Below are positions 45,221 through 53,675 of a stretch of DNA of 64,000 bases, in pieces (the stretch's first letter is position 1; each line of letters begins with the position of its first letter). Position numbers and translations under genes: made by a program. The notes beneath the pieces were generated by a model. That model was not told the DNA's origin, searched no databases, and saw only the letters and a program-made list of their open reading frames with translations. The DNA comes from Flavobacterium kayseriense (GTDB lineage Bacteria; Bacteroidota; Bacteroidia; Flavobacteriales; Flavobacteriaceae): positions 248,001-312,000 of the forward strand of contig NZ_JACRUI010000004.1 in NCBI RefSeq assembly GCF_014305095.1, read 5' to 3'.

Positions 45221-46378
45221 TTCAAATCGATTTCTCCATTCTTGAACGATTTTATCATCTGTAAATTTTTCTAAAACCTTATGCGATTCTTCCACGTATT
45301 GAAGCCTCAAAGAATCATTTCTCATGAGTTTTTCCATACTTTCTGCAAAAGCTTTGTGATCATTTCTAGGAACTACCAATCCCGATACTCCATTTTGAAC
45401 TAGGTCAGCAACACCTCCATGACTAGCTGTCGTTACTATAGCATTGCAGTAACAAATAGATTCAACTAGACCCATCCCTAAACCTTCACAGTTAGAAGAC
45501 AATATAGATATTTTACTAGCAGATAAATGAGTACCGATATCTGTAACCATTCCTTTAAATACAATATTTTTAATATTATTTTTTGCAGCATAACTCTTCA
45601 TTTTATCACCAATTGCACCATCACCAAGAATATGTAATTCCCAGTTAGGATACTTATGTGCAATTTGCTTCCAAGCTTTTACTGTCATGAACGAATTTTT
45701 ATGTTTATCTTCCAATCGAGACAAATAAACAATGACATTATCTTTAAGGTTAACATCACAATAAATTCTATTTACATCTATATGTAAAGGGTTATATATT
45801 GTAAACACTTTATCAAGTACTTGTGGCGAATTCCTATATAATTTTTTTATTTCGTTGGCTGACCCTTTACTAACACAGGCTATACCATTCTCAGATAATA
45901 ACAAATAGTTTTTTAGCTTTAAAATCTTAAATGGTCTAAAACATTGAGCAACCAAATATTTAACGGCCAAAAATGGCTTATTCAGCATATCCGATACTGA
46001 GATATACTTGTCTAAATAGGCATGTGGTGAACCATGATACTGCGGAATAGCTTTGACTCCTGCACGCTTTGCTGCCTTTAGCAAAGCAATCGAAACGGAC
46101 ATATTGTCTCCAGAAAATATTAAATTTTTTATTTTAAGTTCAGTAAACTGTTTAAACAATTTTTCTTCAAGCTCTTTTGTAGAGGACCTCAAATTTAAGT
46201 ATTTTATCGAATTAGGATAAGGAAAATGAGGGGTTTCAAAATTATTGTGTTGTGAAAGCAAATACTCCACTTCAATACCGGAGGCTATGAATAGATTAAT
46301 TAAACTACAACTTACACGCTGAACACCTCCTATTGGAGTGTGATCAACTATAAAAAAATCAATTTTTAGTTTATCCAT
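45215..46378 (-). CDS. GT4 family glycosyltransferase, minus strand
   Basis: A GT-B glycosyltransferase of 387 residues. It starts MDKLKIDFFIVDHTPIGGVQRVSCSLI; the GGVQRV loop is typical of GT4. The C-domain has VIVYLSRLEDKHKNSFMTVKAW, LHILGDGAIGDKM and SNCEGLGMGLVESICY (EX7E). It is transcribed against its neighbours on both sides: it overlaps the GT2 gene tail to tail and shares a divergent promoter gap with the next GT2. Confidence 0.9.
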   Translation of the reverse strand: MDKLKIDFFIVDHTPIGGVQRVSCSLINLFIASGIEVEYLLSQHNNFETPHFPYPNSIKYLNLRSSTKELEEKLFKQFTELKIKNLIFSGDNMSVSIALLKAAKRAGVKAIPQYHGSPHAYLDKYISVSDMLNKPFLAVKYLVAQCFRPFKILKLKNYLLLSENGIACVSKGSANEIKKLYRNSPQVLDKVFTIYNPLHIDVNRIYCDVNLKDNVIVYLSRLEDKHKNSFMTVKAWKQIAHKYPNWELHILGDGAIGDKMKSYAAKNNIKNIVFKGMVTDIGTHLSASKISILSSNCEGLGMGLVESICYCNAIVTTASHGGVADLVQNGVSGLVVPRNDHKAFAESMEKLMRNDSLRLQYVEESHKVLEKFTDDKIVQEWRNRFES

Positions 46379-46400
46379 AGATTTTGAAAATTCTTGTTTG

Positions 46401-46424
46401 CAAATATAAAATATAATACATTTG
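46401..46424. promoter_or_regulatory. Divergent promoter pair between GT4 and GT2 genes
   Basis: Minus strand TATATTTG (46401-46408) lies about 26 bp before the GT4 ATG at 46378. Plus strand TACATTTG (46417-46424) lies about 20 bp before the GT2 ATG at 46441. Both match TAnnTTTG and they are only 8 bp apart, so the two polymerase sites overlap. Confidence 0.55.
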
Positions 46425-46440
46425 ATACTAAAAAAACCAG

Positions 46441-47202
46441 ATGAATTCTCAAAAAATATCAGCCGCTATACTGACTTTCAATAATGAAAAATACATCGAA
46501 AATGTTCTAAAAAAACTATATTGGTGTGACGAAATCATTATCATGGATTCGTACAGTACCGATGCTACGCTAGATATTTGTAAAAAGTACAACGCCACCG
46601 TTTTTCAAAACAAATTTGAAGGGTTTGGAGCTCAAAAGCAACTATTAATGTCTAAATGCAAAAACGAGTGGATTATATCTATTGATTCAGACGAAATCCT
46701 AAGTGATGAATTAATAAAAAACATCACCAATTTAACAGTAAAAAACTTCGATGATAATGCTGGATTTTTAATCAAAAGAAGACATATTTTTTTAAATAGA
46801 AGATTTAATCATGGTAAGGAAAGTAACATTTGGATCTTACGATTATTTAATAAAACTAAAGGAGGAGTTACAGATAATGTCGTACATGAAAGCATACAAA
46901 TAACTGGCGCCACCGCCAAAGTAAATGGTGACCTACTGCATTATACTATTGACGAACTAAAAGAAGCTATTTCTAAAATGGACAGGTATGCTCAATTAAA
47001 AGCAGAGGAATATTATAAAAGAGGTAAGAAAAGCACTTGGTTTAAACTTTACATCAACTTTCCGTTTACTTTTTTCAGAGAATATATTTTAAACCGCAAT
47101 TTCATGAATGGATACGAGGGCTACTTATGGGCAATTTTAGTAGCGCAAGGTGCTGGCTTAAAGTATCATTATTTGAGAGAAATGTACATCAAATCAACTT
47201 AA
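46441..47202 (+). CDS. GT2 family glycosyltransferase (WaaE/KdtX-like)
   Basis: A GT-A glycosyltransferase of 253 residues. ISAAILTFNNEKYIENVL, IIMDSYSTDAT, FEGFGAQKQLLMSKCKNEWIISIDSDEIL and the later NIWILRLFNKTKGG/VHESI match the LOS-core beta-1,4-glucosyltransferase group (WaaE). Like that group it has a C-terminal amphipathic stretch (FKLYINFPFTFFREYIL). It overlaps the LpxL-like gene by 4 bp, tail to tail. Confidence 0.9.
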   Translation: MNSQKISAAILTFNNEKYIENVLKKLYWCDEIIIMDSYSTDATLDICKKYNATVFQNKFEGFGAQKQLLMSKCKNEWIISIDSDEILSDELIKNITNLTVKNFDDNAGFLIKRRHIFLNRRFNHGKESNIWILRLFNKTKGGVTDNVVHESIQITGATAKVNGDLLHYTIDELKEAISKMDRYAQLKAEEYYKRGKKSTWFKLYINFPFTFFREYILNRNFMNGYEGYLWAILVAQGAGLKYHYLREMYIKST

Positions 47203-48071
47203 AACTTCCTGTGTTTCCATCTTCTATGTGTCCACAAATAAAATTCTGGTGCTGCTACAATTTGAGCTTCTACTTTTCTAAGGAATAAATCAGTGATTTC
47301 ATAATTTGGTATCCCTTCAGTGTTTTCGGCTAAAATTTCGAACTCTGCTTCATAGAAACCTCTTTTTACTTTGGTAACTTTAAGATAAACGACGGACATA
47401 TCATATTTCTTTGATAGGAACTCTGCGCCAGTATAAACTGGAACTCCGATATTCATAAACGGAGCCCAATGAGTTTTAGGCTTCGATTGAGGCGATTGAT
47501 CACTCACAAAACCATAGATCACTTTTTTACCAAGTTTAACATTTTCAGCTATTACACTTGAGCTGTCATTGGTATGTATTAAACGTGTATTAAACTTAGA
47601 GCGTATCTTTATAACTAGACGATCAAAATACTTATTATTTATTTTTTTATAAATGCCATATCCTTCATATGTGATTTTAGTATTCATAATGATAGCCCAT
47701 TCATAACTAGCATAATGTGCCAACATCATGATCACACTTTTACCTTTCTTTTCAAAATCTAAATAAGTTTCTAAATTTTTAAAGACAAAACGTTTCTCTA
47801 TTTCATGTTTAGAGATAGACATTGTTTTCATCATTTCAAGAAACATATCACACATATGTTTGTATGCTTTTTTCTCAACAATTGATCTTTCCTCTGCAGA
47901 CAAATGTGGTAGAGCTAAAGCAATATTATCCCGAACTACTTTTCTTCTATAACGAATGATGTAGTACACCAAAAAGAAAATAGTATCAGACAAAATATAC
48001 AACAATCTAAAAGGTAAGATCGAAATAAATAAAATAAGCGGATAAACTAAAATAAATAGGAGAAGTTGCAT
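47199..48071 (-). CDS. LpxL/LpxM-like lipid A acyltransferase
   Basis: An inner-membrane acyltransferase of 290 residues that adds a secondary acyl chain to lipid A, or acts on a related lipid. One N-terminal helix (about 1-27). The HX4E motif is in MLAHYASYEWA, and GFVSDQSPQSKPKTHW and FLSKKYDMSVVYLKV match the family. The short, Bacteroidota-type length fits. It is divergent from the YrdC gene over a compact promoter. Confidence 0.9.
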   Translation of the reverse strand: MQLLLFILVYPLILFISILPFRLLYILSDTIFFLVYYIIRYRRKVVRDNIALALPHLSAEERSIVEKKAYKHMCDMFLEMMKTMSISKHEIEKRFVFKNLETYLDFEKKGKSVIMMLAHYASYEWAIIMNTKITYEGYGIYKKINNKYFDRLVIKIRSKFNTRLIHTNDSSSVIAENVKLGKKVIYGFVSDQSPQSKPKTHWAPFMNIGVPVYTGAEFLSKKYDMSVVYLKVTKVKRGFYEAEFEILAENTEGIPNYEITDLFLRKVEAQIVAAPEFYLWTHRRWKHRKF

Positions 48072-48105
48072 TGTGTTTTATAAAGGTAAAATAGTATTGA
48101 TTTAA

Positions 48106-48121
48106 TATCTTTGCAAATATA
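48106..48121. promoter_or_regulatory. Back-to-back -7 boxes for YrdC and LpxL-like genes
   Basis: TATCTTTG (plus, 48106-48113) is directly joined to CAAATATA (48114-48121), which reads TATATTTG on the minus strand. Both match TAnnTTTG and no base separates them. They serve the ATGs at 48132 and 48071. Confidence 0.5.
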
Positions 48122-48131
48122 AACAATTACA

Positions 48132-48692
48132 ATGCAAGAAGAAATCTTAAAAGCATACGAAGTCATTAAAGATGGTGGTATTATTCTTTACCCTACTGAT
48201 ACGGTTTGGGGAATAGGTTGTGATGCTACTAATGCTGAGGCTGTCGCCAAAATATACAAATTAAAGCAACGTGCCGAAACCCAAAGCATGATTGTTTTAA
48301 TGAGCGGTGAGAAGATGATGTACAATGTTTTCAAAGAAATACCCGAGGTAGCTTGGCAGATAATGGACTTATCCGAAAACCCAACTACATTGGTTCTTGA
48401 CGGACCAAGAAACGTAGCTCCCAACTTAATTGCTCCTGATAAAACGCTAGGAATACGCATTGTAAAAGAGCCTTTTTGTTTCAAATTATTGGAGCGAATG
48501 AAAAAACCACTTGTTTCCACCTCAGCTAACATAACAGGTCAACCTACTCCTAAAAGTTTTAAAGAAATAAGTCCCGAAATTATAAAGGGTGTAGACTATG
48601 TTGTAAATTTGCACAAGGATAAAATTGCTGGAAAACCATCAACGATTATCAAGTTAACCAGTGATTCGCAGGTAAAAGTAATTCGGAAATAG
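48132..48692 (+). CDS. L-threonylcarbamoyladenylate synthase (Sua5/YciO/YrdC family)
   Basis: Makes threonylcarbamoyl-AMP for the t6A modification of tRNA. It has 186 residues, the single-domain form. The motifs are GGIILYPTDTVWGIGCDATN, KIYKLKQRAETQSMIVLMS, TLVLDGPRNVAP and PLVSTSANITGQPTP. It could instead be a YciO-type paralogue; both share these motifs. Confidence 0.92.
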   Translation: MQEEILKAYEVIKDGGIILYPTDTVWGIGCDATNAEAVAKIYKLKQRAETQSMIVLMSGEKMMYNVFKEIPEVAWQIMDLSENPTTLVLDGPRNVAPNLIAPDKTLGIRIVKEPFCFKLLERMKKPLVSTSANITGQPTPKSFKEISPEIIKGVDYVVNLHKDKIAGKPSTIIKLTSDSQVKVIRK

Positions 48693-48720
48693 CTAATAAT
48701 TGGAGATCGTAAATATAGGA

Positions 48721-49154
48721 CCACAGATTCGCAGATTAAAATTTTTAATTTATGGAAGAGTATTTATATGCTGATGAAACTTATACGATAATTGGAATTC
48801 TATTTGAAGTTCATAAAACTTTAGGGAAAGGTTTCTCAGAAATAGTCTACAAAGATGCTTTAGAATTTGAATTTGGCATAAACAACATTCCATATGAGCG
48901 TGAAAAAGAGTATTCAGTGAACTATAAAAACACCATTTTAAAACACCGATTTTACGCCGATTTTGTCCTTTATAAATCTATAATTTTAGAAGTTAAAACT
49001 GTAGATTGTTTTAATAATAGCCATTATAATCAATGCTTAAATTATCTAAAAGTGTCAGGTAATGAATTAGCATTGCTAGTAAACTTTAATTCTAATTCCT
49101 TAGAATACAAACGAATTATTCGCACAAAAAAATAAAAAATCTGCGCATCCGCGG
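48721..49154. mobile_element. Possible GxxExxY cassette bounded by inverted repeats
   Basis: CCACAGATTCGCAGATT (48721-48737) and, inverted, CCGCGGATGCGCAGATT (from 49154 back to 49138) match at 14 of 17 positions. They enclose a single small gene, starting about 14 bp before its ATG and ending about 3 bp after its stop. The repeat edges hug the ORF, which suggests a unit that moves or is copied as a whole. No transposase is present, so the mechanism is unknown. Confidence 0.45.
48752..49135 (+). CDS. GxxExxY family protein (PDDEXK-like nuclease fold)
   Basis: A 127-residue protein with the family motif GFSEIVYKDAL (GxxExxY). The core DFVLYKSIILEVKTV matches the D...ExK pattern of PDDEXK nuclease-like folds, followed by CLNYLKVSGNELALLVNF, the usual QxxxYL... 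helix and strand. The family is frequent in Bacteroidota, often near repeat-like sequence; its function is not established. It is wedged between the YrdC and cca genes and flanked by inverted repeats. Confidence 0.88.
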   Translation: MEEYLYADETYTIIGILFEVHKTLGKGFSEIVYKDALEFEFGINNIPYEREKEYSVNYKNTILKHRFYADFVLYKSIILEVKTVDCFNNSHYNQCLNYLKVSGNELALLVNFNSNSLEYKRIIRTKK

Positions 49155-49163
49155 TAGAAACAT

Positions 49164-50579
49164 ATGAATTACAAAGAAGCATTACATAATAAAATTTTTC
49201 AAGTTATCTCTCAAGCATCTCAAGAACTAAACATTGACAGCTATGTTATAGGTGGTTTTGTAAGAGATTTGATTTTAAAAAGAGATTTTAAAAAAGACAT
49301 TGACATTGTCGCTGTTGGTAGCGGAATTGAACTGGCATTACAAGTATCTAAATTACTTCCTGAAAAACCTAAAGTACAAGTTTTCAAGAACTACGGCACC
49401 GCTATGCTTCGTTTTGAAGATACTGAAATTGAATTTGTTGGTGCTCGTAAAGAGTCCTACCACTTTGAAAGCCGAAATCCAGTGGTTGAAGATGGCACTC
49501 TTAAAGATGATCAAGACCGTCGTGATTTCACCATAAATGCCTTGGCAATATCATTGAACAAAAATAATTATGGTGAACTACTAGATCCTTTTGATGGATT
49601 GAAAGATATAGAAAAAAAGATCTTAAAAACACCTCTTGACCCTGATATAACCTACTCAGATGACCCGCTGCGTATGATGCGTGCCATACGTTTTGCTAAT
49701 CAACTAAATTTTGAAATTGAAACAAATTCGTTGCAGTCGATTACTAAAAACGCAGATCGAATTAAAATTATTTCAGGGGAACGCATTGTCGATGAATTGA
49801 ATAAAATACTTTCGACTGATAAACCTTCAATTGGTTTTTTACTACTATATAAAACTGGACTTCTCGACATTCTTTTACCTGAGCTAACCGCTTTAAATAA
49901 TGTAGAAGAAATTGAAGGTCAAACACATAAAAATAATTTTTACCATACGCTAGAAGTAGTCGATAATATATGTCCTAATACTGATGACGTTTGGCTAAGA
50001 TGGTCGGCTCTATTACACGACATTGGGAAAGCGCCAACAAAACGTTTTAACAAAAAGCAAGGATGGACTTTTCACGGGCATGAATTTCTAGGCGGAAAAA
50101 TGGTGAAAAAGATATTCGAACGTTTGCACATGCCGTTGAACCATAAAATGAAATTTGTTCAAAAAATGGTTATCATGAGCTCGCGACCTATTGTTTTGTC
50201 TCAGGAAACAGTAACAGATTCAGCTGTGAGACGTTTAGTATTTGATGCGGGAGAAGATGTTGAAAATTTAATGACATTGTGCGAGGCAGATATCACCACT
50301 AAAAATCCATCTAAATTTAAAAAATACCATAACAACTTCATTATTGTTCGAAAAAAGATTGTTGAAGTTGAAGAGCGAGATCAGGTACGTAATTTTCAGC
50401 CTCCTATTACTGGAGAAGAAATTATGGAGCTATACAACCTAAAACCTTGTAGAGAAATAGGCGTGCTAAAAGAGGCGATTAAAGAAGCTATTTTAGAGGG
50501 AGATATTCCCAATGAGTATCAAGCTGCTTATGATTTCATGCAAGTGCGAGCAAAGAAGTTAGGATTAATTAAAGTTTAA
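49164..50579 (+). CDS. cca: tRNA nucleotidyltransferase / poly(A) polymerase family with HD domain
   Basis: Adds or repairs the CCA 3' end of tRNA. It has 471 residues. The N-terminal nucleotidyltransferase has [20 protein letters not shown] (G-G and DxD metal site) and [11 protein letters not shown]; an RNA/neck region follows with [15 protein letters not shown]. From about 245 an HD phosphohydrolase domain has [11 protein letters not shown]. The combination matches the Bacteroidota CCA enzyme. Confidence 0.94.
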   Translation: MNYKEALHNKIFQVISQASQELNIDSYVIGGFVRDLILKRDFKKDIDIVAVGSGIELALQVSKLLPEKPKVQVFKNYGTAMLRFEDTEIEFVGARKESYHFESRNPVVEDGTLKDDQDRRDFTINALAISLNKNNYGELLDPFDGLKDIEKKILKTPLDPDITYSDDPLRMMRAIRFANQLNFEIETNSLQSITKNADRIKIISGERIVDELNKILSTDKPSIGFLLLYKTGLLDILLPELTALNNVEEIEGQTHKNNFYHTLEVVDNICPNTDDVWLRWSALLHDIGKAPTKRFNKKQGWTFHGHEFLGGKMVKKIFERLHMPLNHKMKFVQKMVIMSSRPIVLSQETVTDSAVRRLVFDAGEDVENLMTLCEADITTKNPSKFKKYHNNFIIVRKKIVEVEERDQVRNFQPPITGEEIMELYNLKPCREIGVLKEAIKEAILEGDIPNEYQAAYDFMQVRAKKLGLIKV

Positions 50580-50637
50580 CTTTTGTGCATTTTATTTCTC
50601 ATCTTAAAATAGATAATTTTATACAAAAATAATTCAA

Positions 50638-51657
50638 GTGAAAAAGTATTTTTTAAAATCGGCACAAATAGCGTTAGTACTAGTATATTTAGTGATTTTT
50701 GCAGGCGCATTCGTTAGACTAACTGGGTCCGGAATGGGTTGTCCTGATTGGCCAAAATGCTTTGGATACTACATTCCTCCAACAGAGCAAAGTGAACTAT
50801 TGTTTGCTTCTGGTAAAGAATATGATAAAGGGCAGGTTATTATTAAAGAGGAGTCCCTTTTAGTTGCGAAAACTGATTTCGTATCAGCATCAAATTTTGA
50901 TGAAGCAAATTGGGAAAAATACACCAAACACGACTATGCTATTTTTAATCCTATTCATACTTGGGTTGAATACATCAATCGTTTATTGGGTGCATTAGCC
51001 GGAATTGCCTGCGTGATTACCTTTGGTTTATCTTTTGGATACTGGAAAGAGAATAAAAAAATCATCATGCTAACCTTCTTAATTTGCGCTTTAATGGGTT
51101 TCCAAGCGTGGTTAGGAAAAACCGTAGTTGATTCTGTTTTAAATCCTTTTAAAATCACGACACATATGCTAGCTGCATTATTAATTGTTGCCTTGCAATT
51201 GATTGTTATATATGGTGTAAAAGAGAACAAGAAAACTATTGTCTTCAACAAAAAATTCAATTTGATTTTGATTGCATCTTTGCTATTAACTATTGTTCAA
51301 ATCGTTTTAGGAACTAGCGTAAGAGAGCATGTTGATCATATCTCAGAAACAGGTGTACCTGCAATCATGTGGCTTCAAAACCCAACACTTTCATTTTACA
51401 TACACCGTTCGTTTTCTATAATCGTATTACTGACTAATTTATATTTACTATTTTTAAACAACAAATTAGTACTTGGATTCACAAAGTTAAACTGGGTGTT
51501 TTATATTTTACTAATTGAAATTGCTTCTGGAATTAGTATGTATTATTTTGATTTCCCTTTTGGAACTCAAACTATACATATTGTTCTAGCAACACTATTA
51601 TTTGGTATTCAATTTTATTTAATTTTGGAATCGAAAACAAAAAAAGTACTTTCGTAA
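50638..51657 (+). CDS. ctaA: Haem A synthase (CtaA/COX15 family)
   Basis: Inner-membrane monooxygenase converting haem O to haem A for aa3-type oxidase. It has 339 residues with eight helices. The N-terminal block FAGAFVRLTGSGMGCPDWPKCFG contains the RLTGSG motif and a CPDWPKC pair of cysteines. His ligands are in IHTWVEYINRLLG and KITTHMLAALL, and again in VREHVDHI and YIHRSFSI. The start is GTG. It supplies a different terminal oxidase than the cbb3 island. Confidence 0.92.
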   Translation: MKKYFLKSAQIALVLVYLVIFAGAFVRLTGSGMGCPDWPKCFGYYIPPTEQSELLFASGKEYDKGQVIIKEESLLVAKTDFVSASNFDEANWEKYTKHDYAIFNPIHTWVEYINRLLGALAGIACVITFGLSFGYWKENKKIIMLTFLICALMGFQAWLGKTVVDSVLNPFKITTHMLAALLIVALQLIVIYGVKENKKTIVFNKKFNLILIASLLLTIVQIVLGTSVREHVDHISETGVPAIMWLQNPTLSFYIHRSFSIIVLLTNLYLLFLNNKLVLGFTKLNWVFYILLIEIASGISMYYFDFPFGTQTIHIVLATLLFGIQFYLILESKTKKVLS

Positions 51658-51709
51658 CACATTTATACAACTGACTATATTGTCGCATTTCCTCGTTCAT
51701 TAACTTAAA

Positions 51710-52498
51710 ATGTCAAAACTTGCTGCTCAAGATAAATTTCTTGACCTATCAGATTACGGGAGATCCTTTGGAACTATGCTCGCTAATCTATTAAAAAACA
51801 CACGGTTTACTCCTATTCACGTAACATTGCTATTTGGAGTATCAGGATTGCTTGCTATTTATTTTATTTTGGAAAATCAATTTTATCTTGCTGGATTTTT
51901 TATCATTTTAAAGTCAGGCATTGATGCCGCAGATGGTGAGTTAGCACGTATTAAAAATACACCATCTTACACCGGACGCTATTTAGATAGCGTGTTTGAT
52001 ATTATTCTGAATTTTCTTTTTCTAGTAACTATTTGGTACATAACTGAAACCTCTTTCATAATGACATTAGGTGCTTTTTTTTGTATTCAACTACAAGGAA
52101 CACTTTACAATTACTACTACGTGATTTTGAGAAATAAATCTGTAGGAGGAGATACAACAAGCAAGATTTTTGAATACAAATCACCCAAAGCGCTAGGAAA
52201 TGAGAGTCAAAAAGCAGTTGATATTTTATTCCAAATTTATAATGTTGTTTATGGAGGTTTCGATAAGATAATTCATATGATGGATAGCGATGCGTACAAA
52301 GTAAAAACGTTTCCGAACTGGTTTATGACCCTAGTCTCTCTCTACGGTCTAGGTTTTCAATTATTGATCATTGCCTTGATGCTTGCACTTAATTTAGCAT
52401 CCTATATAATACCGTTTTTTATAGCATACACAATTTTGATTTTCGTTTTAATTGCGATAAGAAAATCAGTTCTCAAGGTCGAAGATCAGCGTTACTAA
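51710..52498 (+). CDS. CDP-alcohol phosphatidyltransferase family protein
   Basis: A membrane enzyme of 262 residues with about six helices that joins CDP-diacylglycerol or a similar donor to an alcohol. The complete signature D-x2-DG-x2-AR-x8-G-x3-D-x3-D is present in IDAADGELARIKNTPSYTGR followed by YLDSVFD. It differs from PgsA and Pss lengths and lacks their neighbours, so the alcohol acceptor is unknown. It may use CDP-diacylglycerol from the cdsA product. Confidence 0.9.
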   Translation: MSKLAAQDKFLDLSDYGRSFGTMLANLLKNTRFTPIHVTLLFGVSGLLAIYFILENQFYLAGFFIILKSGIDAADGELARIKNTPSYTGRYLDSVFDIILNFLFLVTIWYITETSFIMTLGAFFCIQLQGTLYNYYYVILRNKSVGGDTTSKIFEYKSPKALGNESQKAVDILFQIYNVVYGGFDKIIHMMDSDAYKVKTFPNWFMTLVSLYGLGFQLLIIALMLALNLASYIIPFFIAYTILIFVLIAIRKSVLKVEDQRY

Positions 52499-52607
52499 AA
52501 CAACAGATCGAAATATCACAACATTTCCCGAAAAAACTATAACACCTTGTACTTCATTTAGTAGCATCTTTGTAATAGACATTTATTAATTATTAAATCT
52601 ATATATT

Positions 52608-52790
52608 ATGCCAAATTCAGAGGAAATAAAAGGAAACTGGAATGAAATGAAAGGTAAATTAAAGCAAAAATATGCTGAACTTACCGAAGATGATTTGTTA
52701 TTCGAAGAAGGAAAAGATGACGAGATGTGGGGAAAACTACAGCAAAAATTAGGTAAGACTAAGAAAGAGATTATGTCTTTATTTGAATAA
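52608..52790 (+). CDS. CsbD family stress protein
   Basis: A 60-residue hydrophilic helical protein, [20 protein letters not shown] onward, matching CsbD (general stress, function unclear). It is monocistronic, with a strong terminator after it. CATCTTTG (52565-52572), one base from TAnnTTTG, may be its -7 box. Confidence 0.9.
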   Translation: MPNSEEIKGNWNEMKGKLKQKYAELTEDDLLFEEGKDDEMWGKLQQKLGKTKKEIMSLFE

Positions 52791-52807
52791 AAATTATCTA
52801 TTAGTTG

Positions 52808-52856
52808 AAAAATCCTACTTGCATTATTTTCAAATAATTCAAGTGGGATTTTTTTT
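52808..52856. terminator. Bidirectional terminator between csbD and the LytTR gene
   Basis: A long hairpin with outer arms AAAAATCC and GGATTTTT, continued inward by ACTTG/CAAGT and ATTATTT/AAATAAT with single mismatches; ends in a T-run (52849-52856). Confidence 0.8.
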
Positions 52857-52862
52857 ACTATT

Positions 52863-53621
52863 CTATTTACTTAACCAATCTTTAAAGTCTGCTACCTTTT
52901 CTCGACTTACTATAACCTCTTCCTCTTTATAGGATGGCAAAATTACTTTAAGTCGCGAATTGCTGTATACTATGATTTCTTTTATTGCTTTCATTGGAAT
53001 GATGAACTTGCGGCTTATTCTATAAAATTGTTTAGAATCGAGCTCTTGTTCTAAAATTTCCAAAGTCGATTCAATAAGATAATCCCTATTATCAAAAGTG
53101 TGGATGTAAGTCCCTTTGTTTTCGCTATAGAAGCATTCGATTTCGTCGACAGCTATTACTTTTAGATGTTGACCAATTTTTACCGTAAATCTCTTTTTGT
53201 ATTCTTTATCAAAAGGATTTGCCAGCATTTTTTTAATTTCCTCAAAATCAAGCTGTAACTTTTCTTGCTTAGGTAAACGTTCTTTAAATTTTGAAACAGC
53301 AGATGCTAAGTCATCCTCATCGATAGGTTTTAAAAGGTAATCTATACTATTCAATTTGAATGCTCTAAGCGCAAATTCATCATAAGCCGTAGTGAAAATG
53401 ATAGCACTTTTAATCTCGATTTTTTCAAAAATCTCAAATGACAACCCATCCGATAATTGAATGTCTAAAAAAATCAAATCAGGATGTTCATTTTTAGAAA
53501 ACCACTCAATAGCTTCAGCAACCGAATGCAACATCACTCCCACTTCAATATTTAGTTTATCTAATTTTCTTTGTAATAGTCTTGCTGCTGGTTTTTCGTC
53601 TTCGATTATGATTGTGGTCAT
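52863..53621 (-). CDS. LytTR family response regulator
   Basis: A two-component regulator of 252 residues. The receiver domain (1-120) has acidic pair E7-D8, phospho-acceptor Asp53 in LIFLDIQLSDG, and Lys in LLKPI. The C-terminal LytTR DNA-binding domain (about 145-248) has KRFTVKIGQHLKVIAVDEIECFYSENKGTYIHT and ISRKFIIP. It lies at the end of the operon that begins with the LytS-type kinase, its likely partner. Confidence 0.94.
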   Translation of the reverse strand: MTTIIIEDEKPAARLLQRKLDKLNIEVGVMLHSVAEAIEWFSKNEHPDLIFLDIQLSDGLSFEIFEKIEIKSAIIFTTAYDEFALRAFKLNSIDYLLKPIDEDDLASAVSKFKERLPKQEKLQLDFEEIKKMLANPFDKEYKKRFTVKIGQHLKVIAVDEIECFYSENKGTYIHTFDNRDYLIESTLEILEQELDSKQFYRISRKFIIPMKAIKEIIVYSNSRLKVILPSYKEEEVIVSREKVADFKDWLSK

Positions 53622-53675
53622 ATAGCTATTTCTTAAGTTTAGAGTATTTAGTAATTGGTAATTATCAACATAAAA

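Noticed and set aside
53655..53668. FNR-like box TTGGTAATTATCAA between the LytTR and GT39 genes
   Set aside because: It has one mismatch, lies inside an operon close to a stop codon, and no -7 box lies 33 bp away in either direction.
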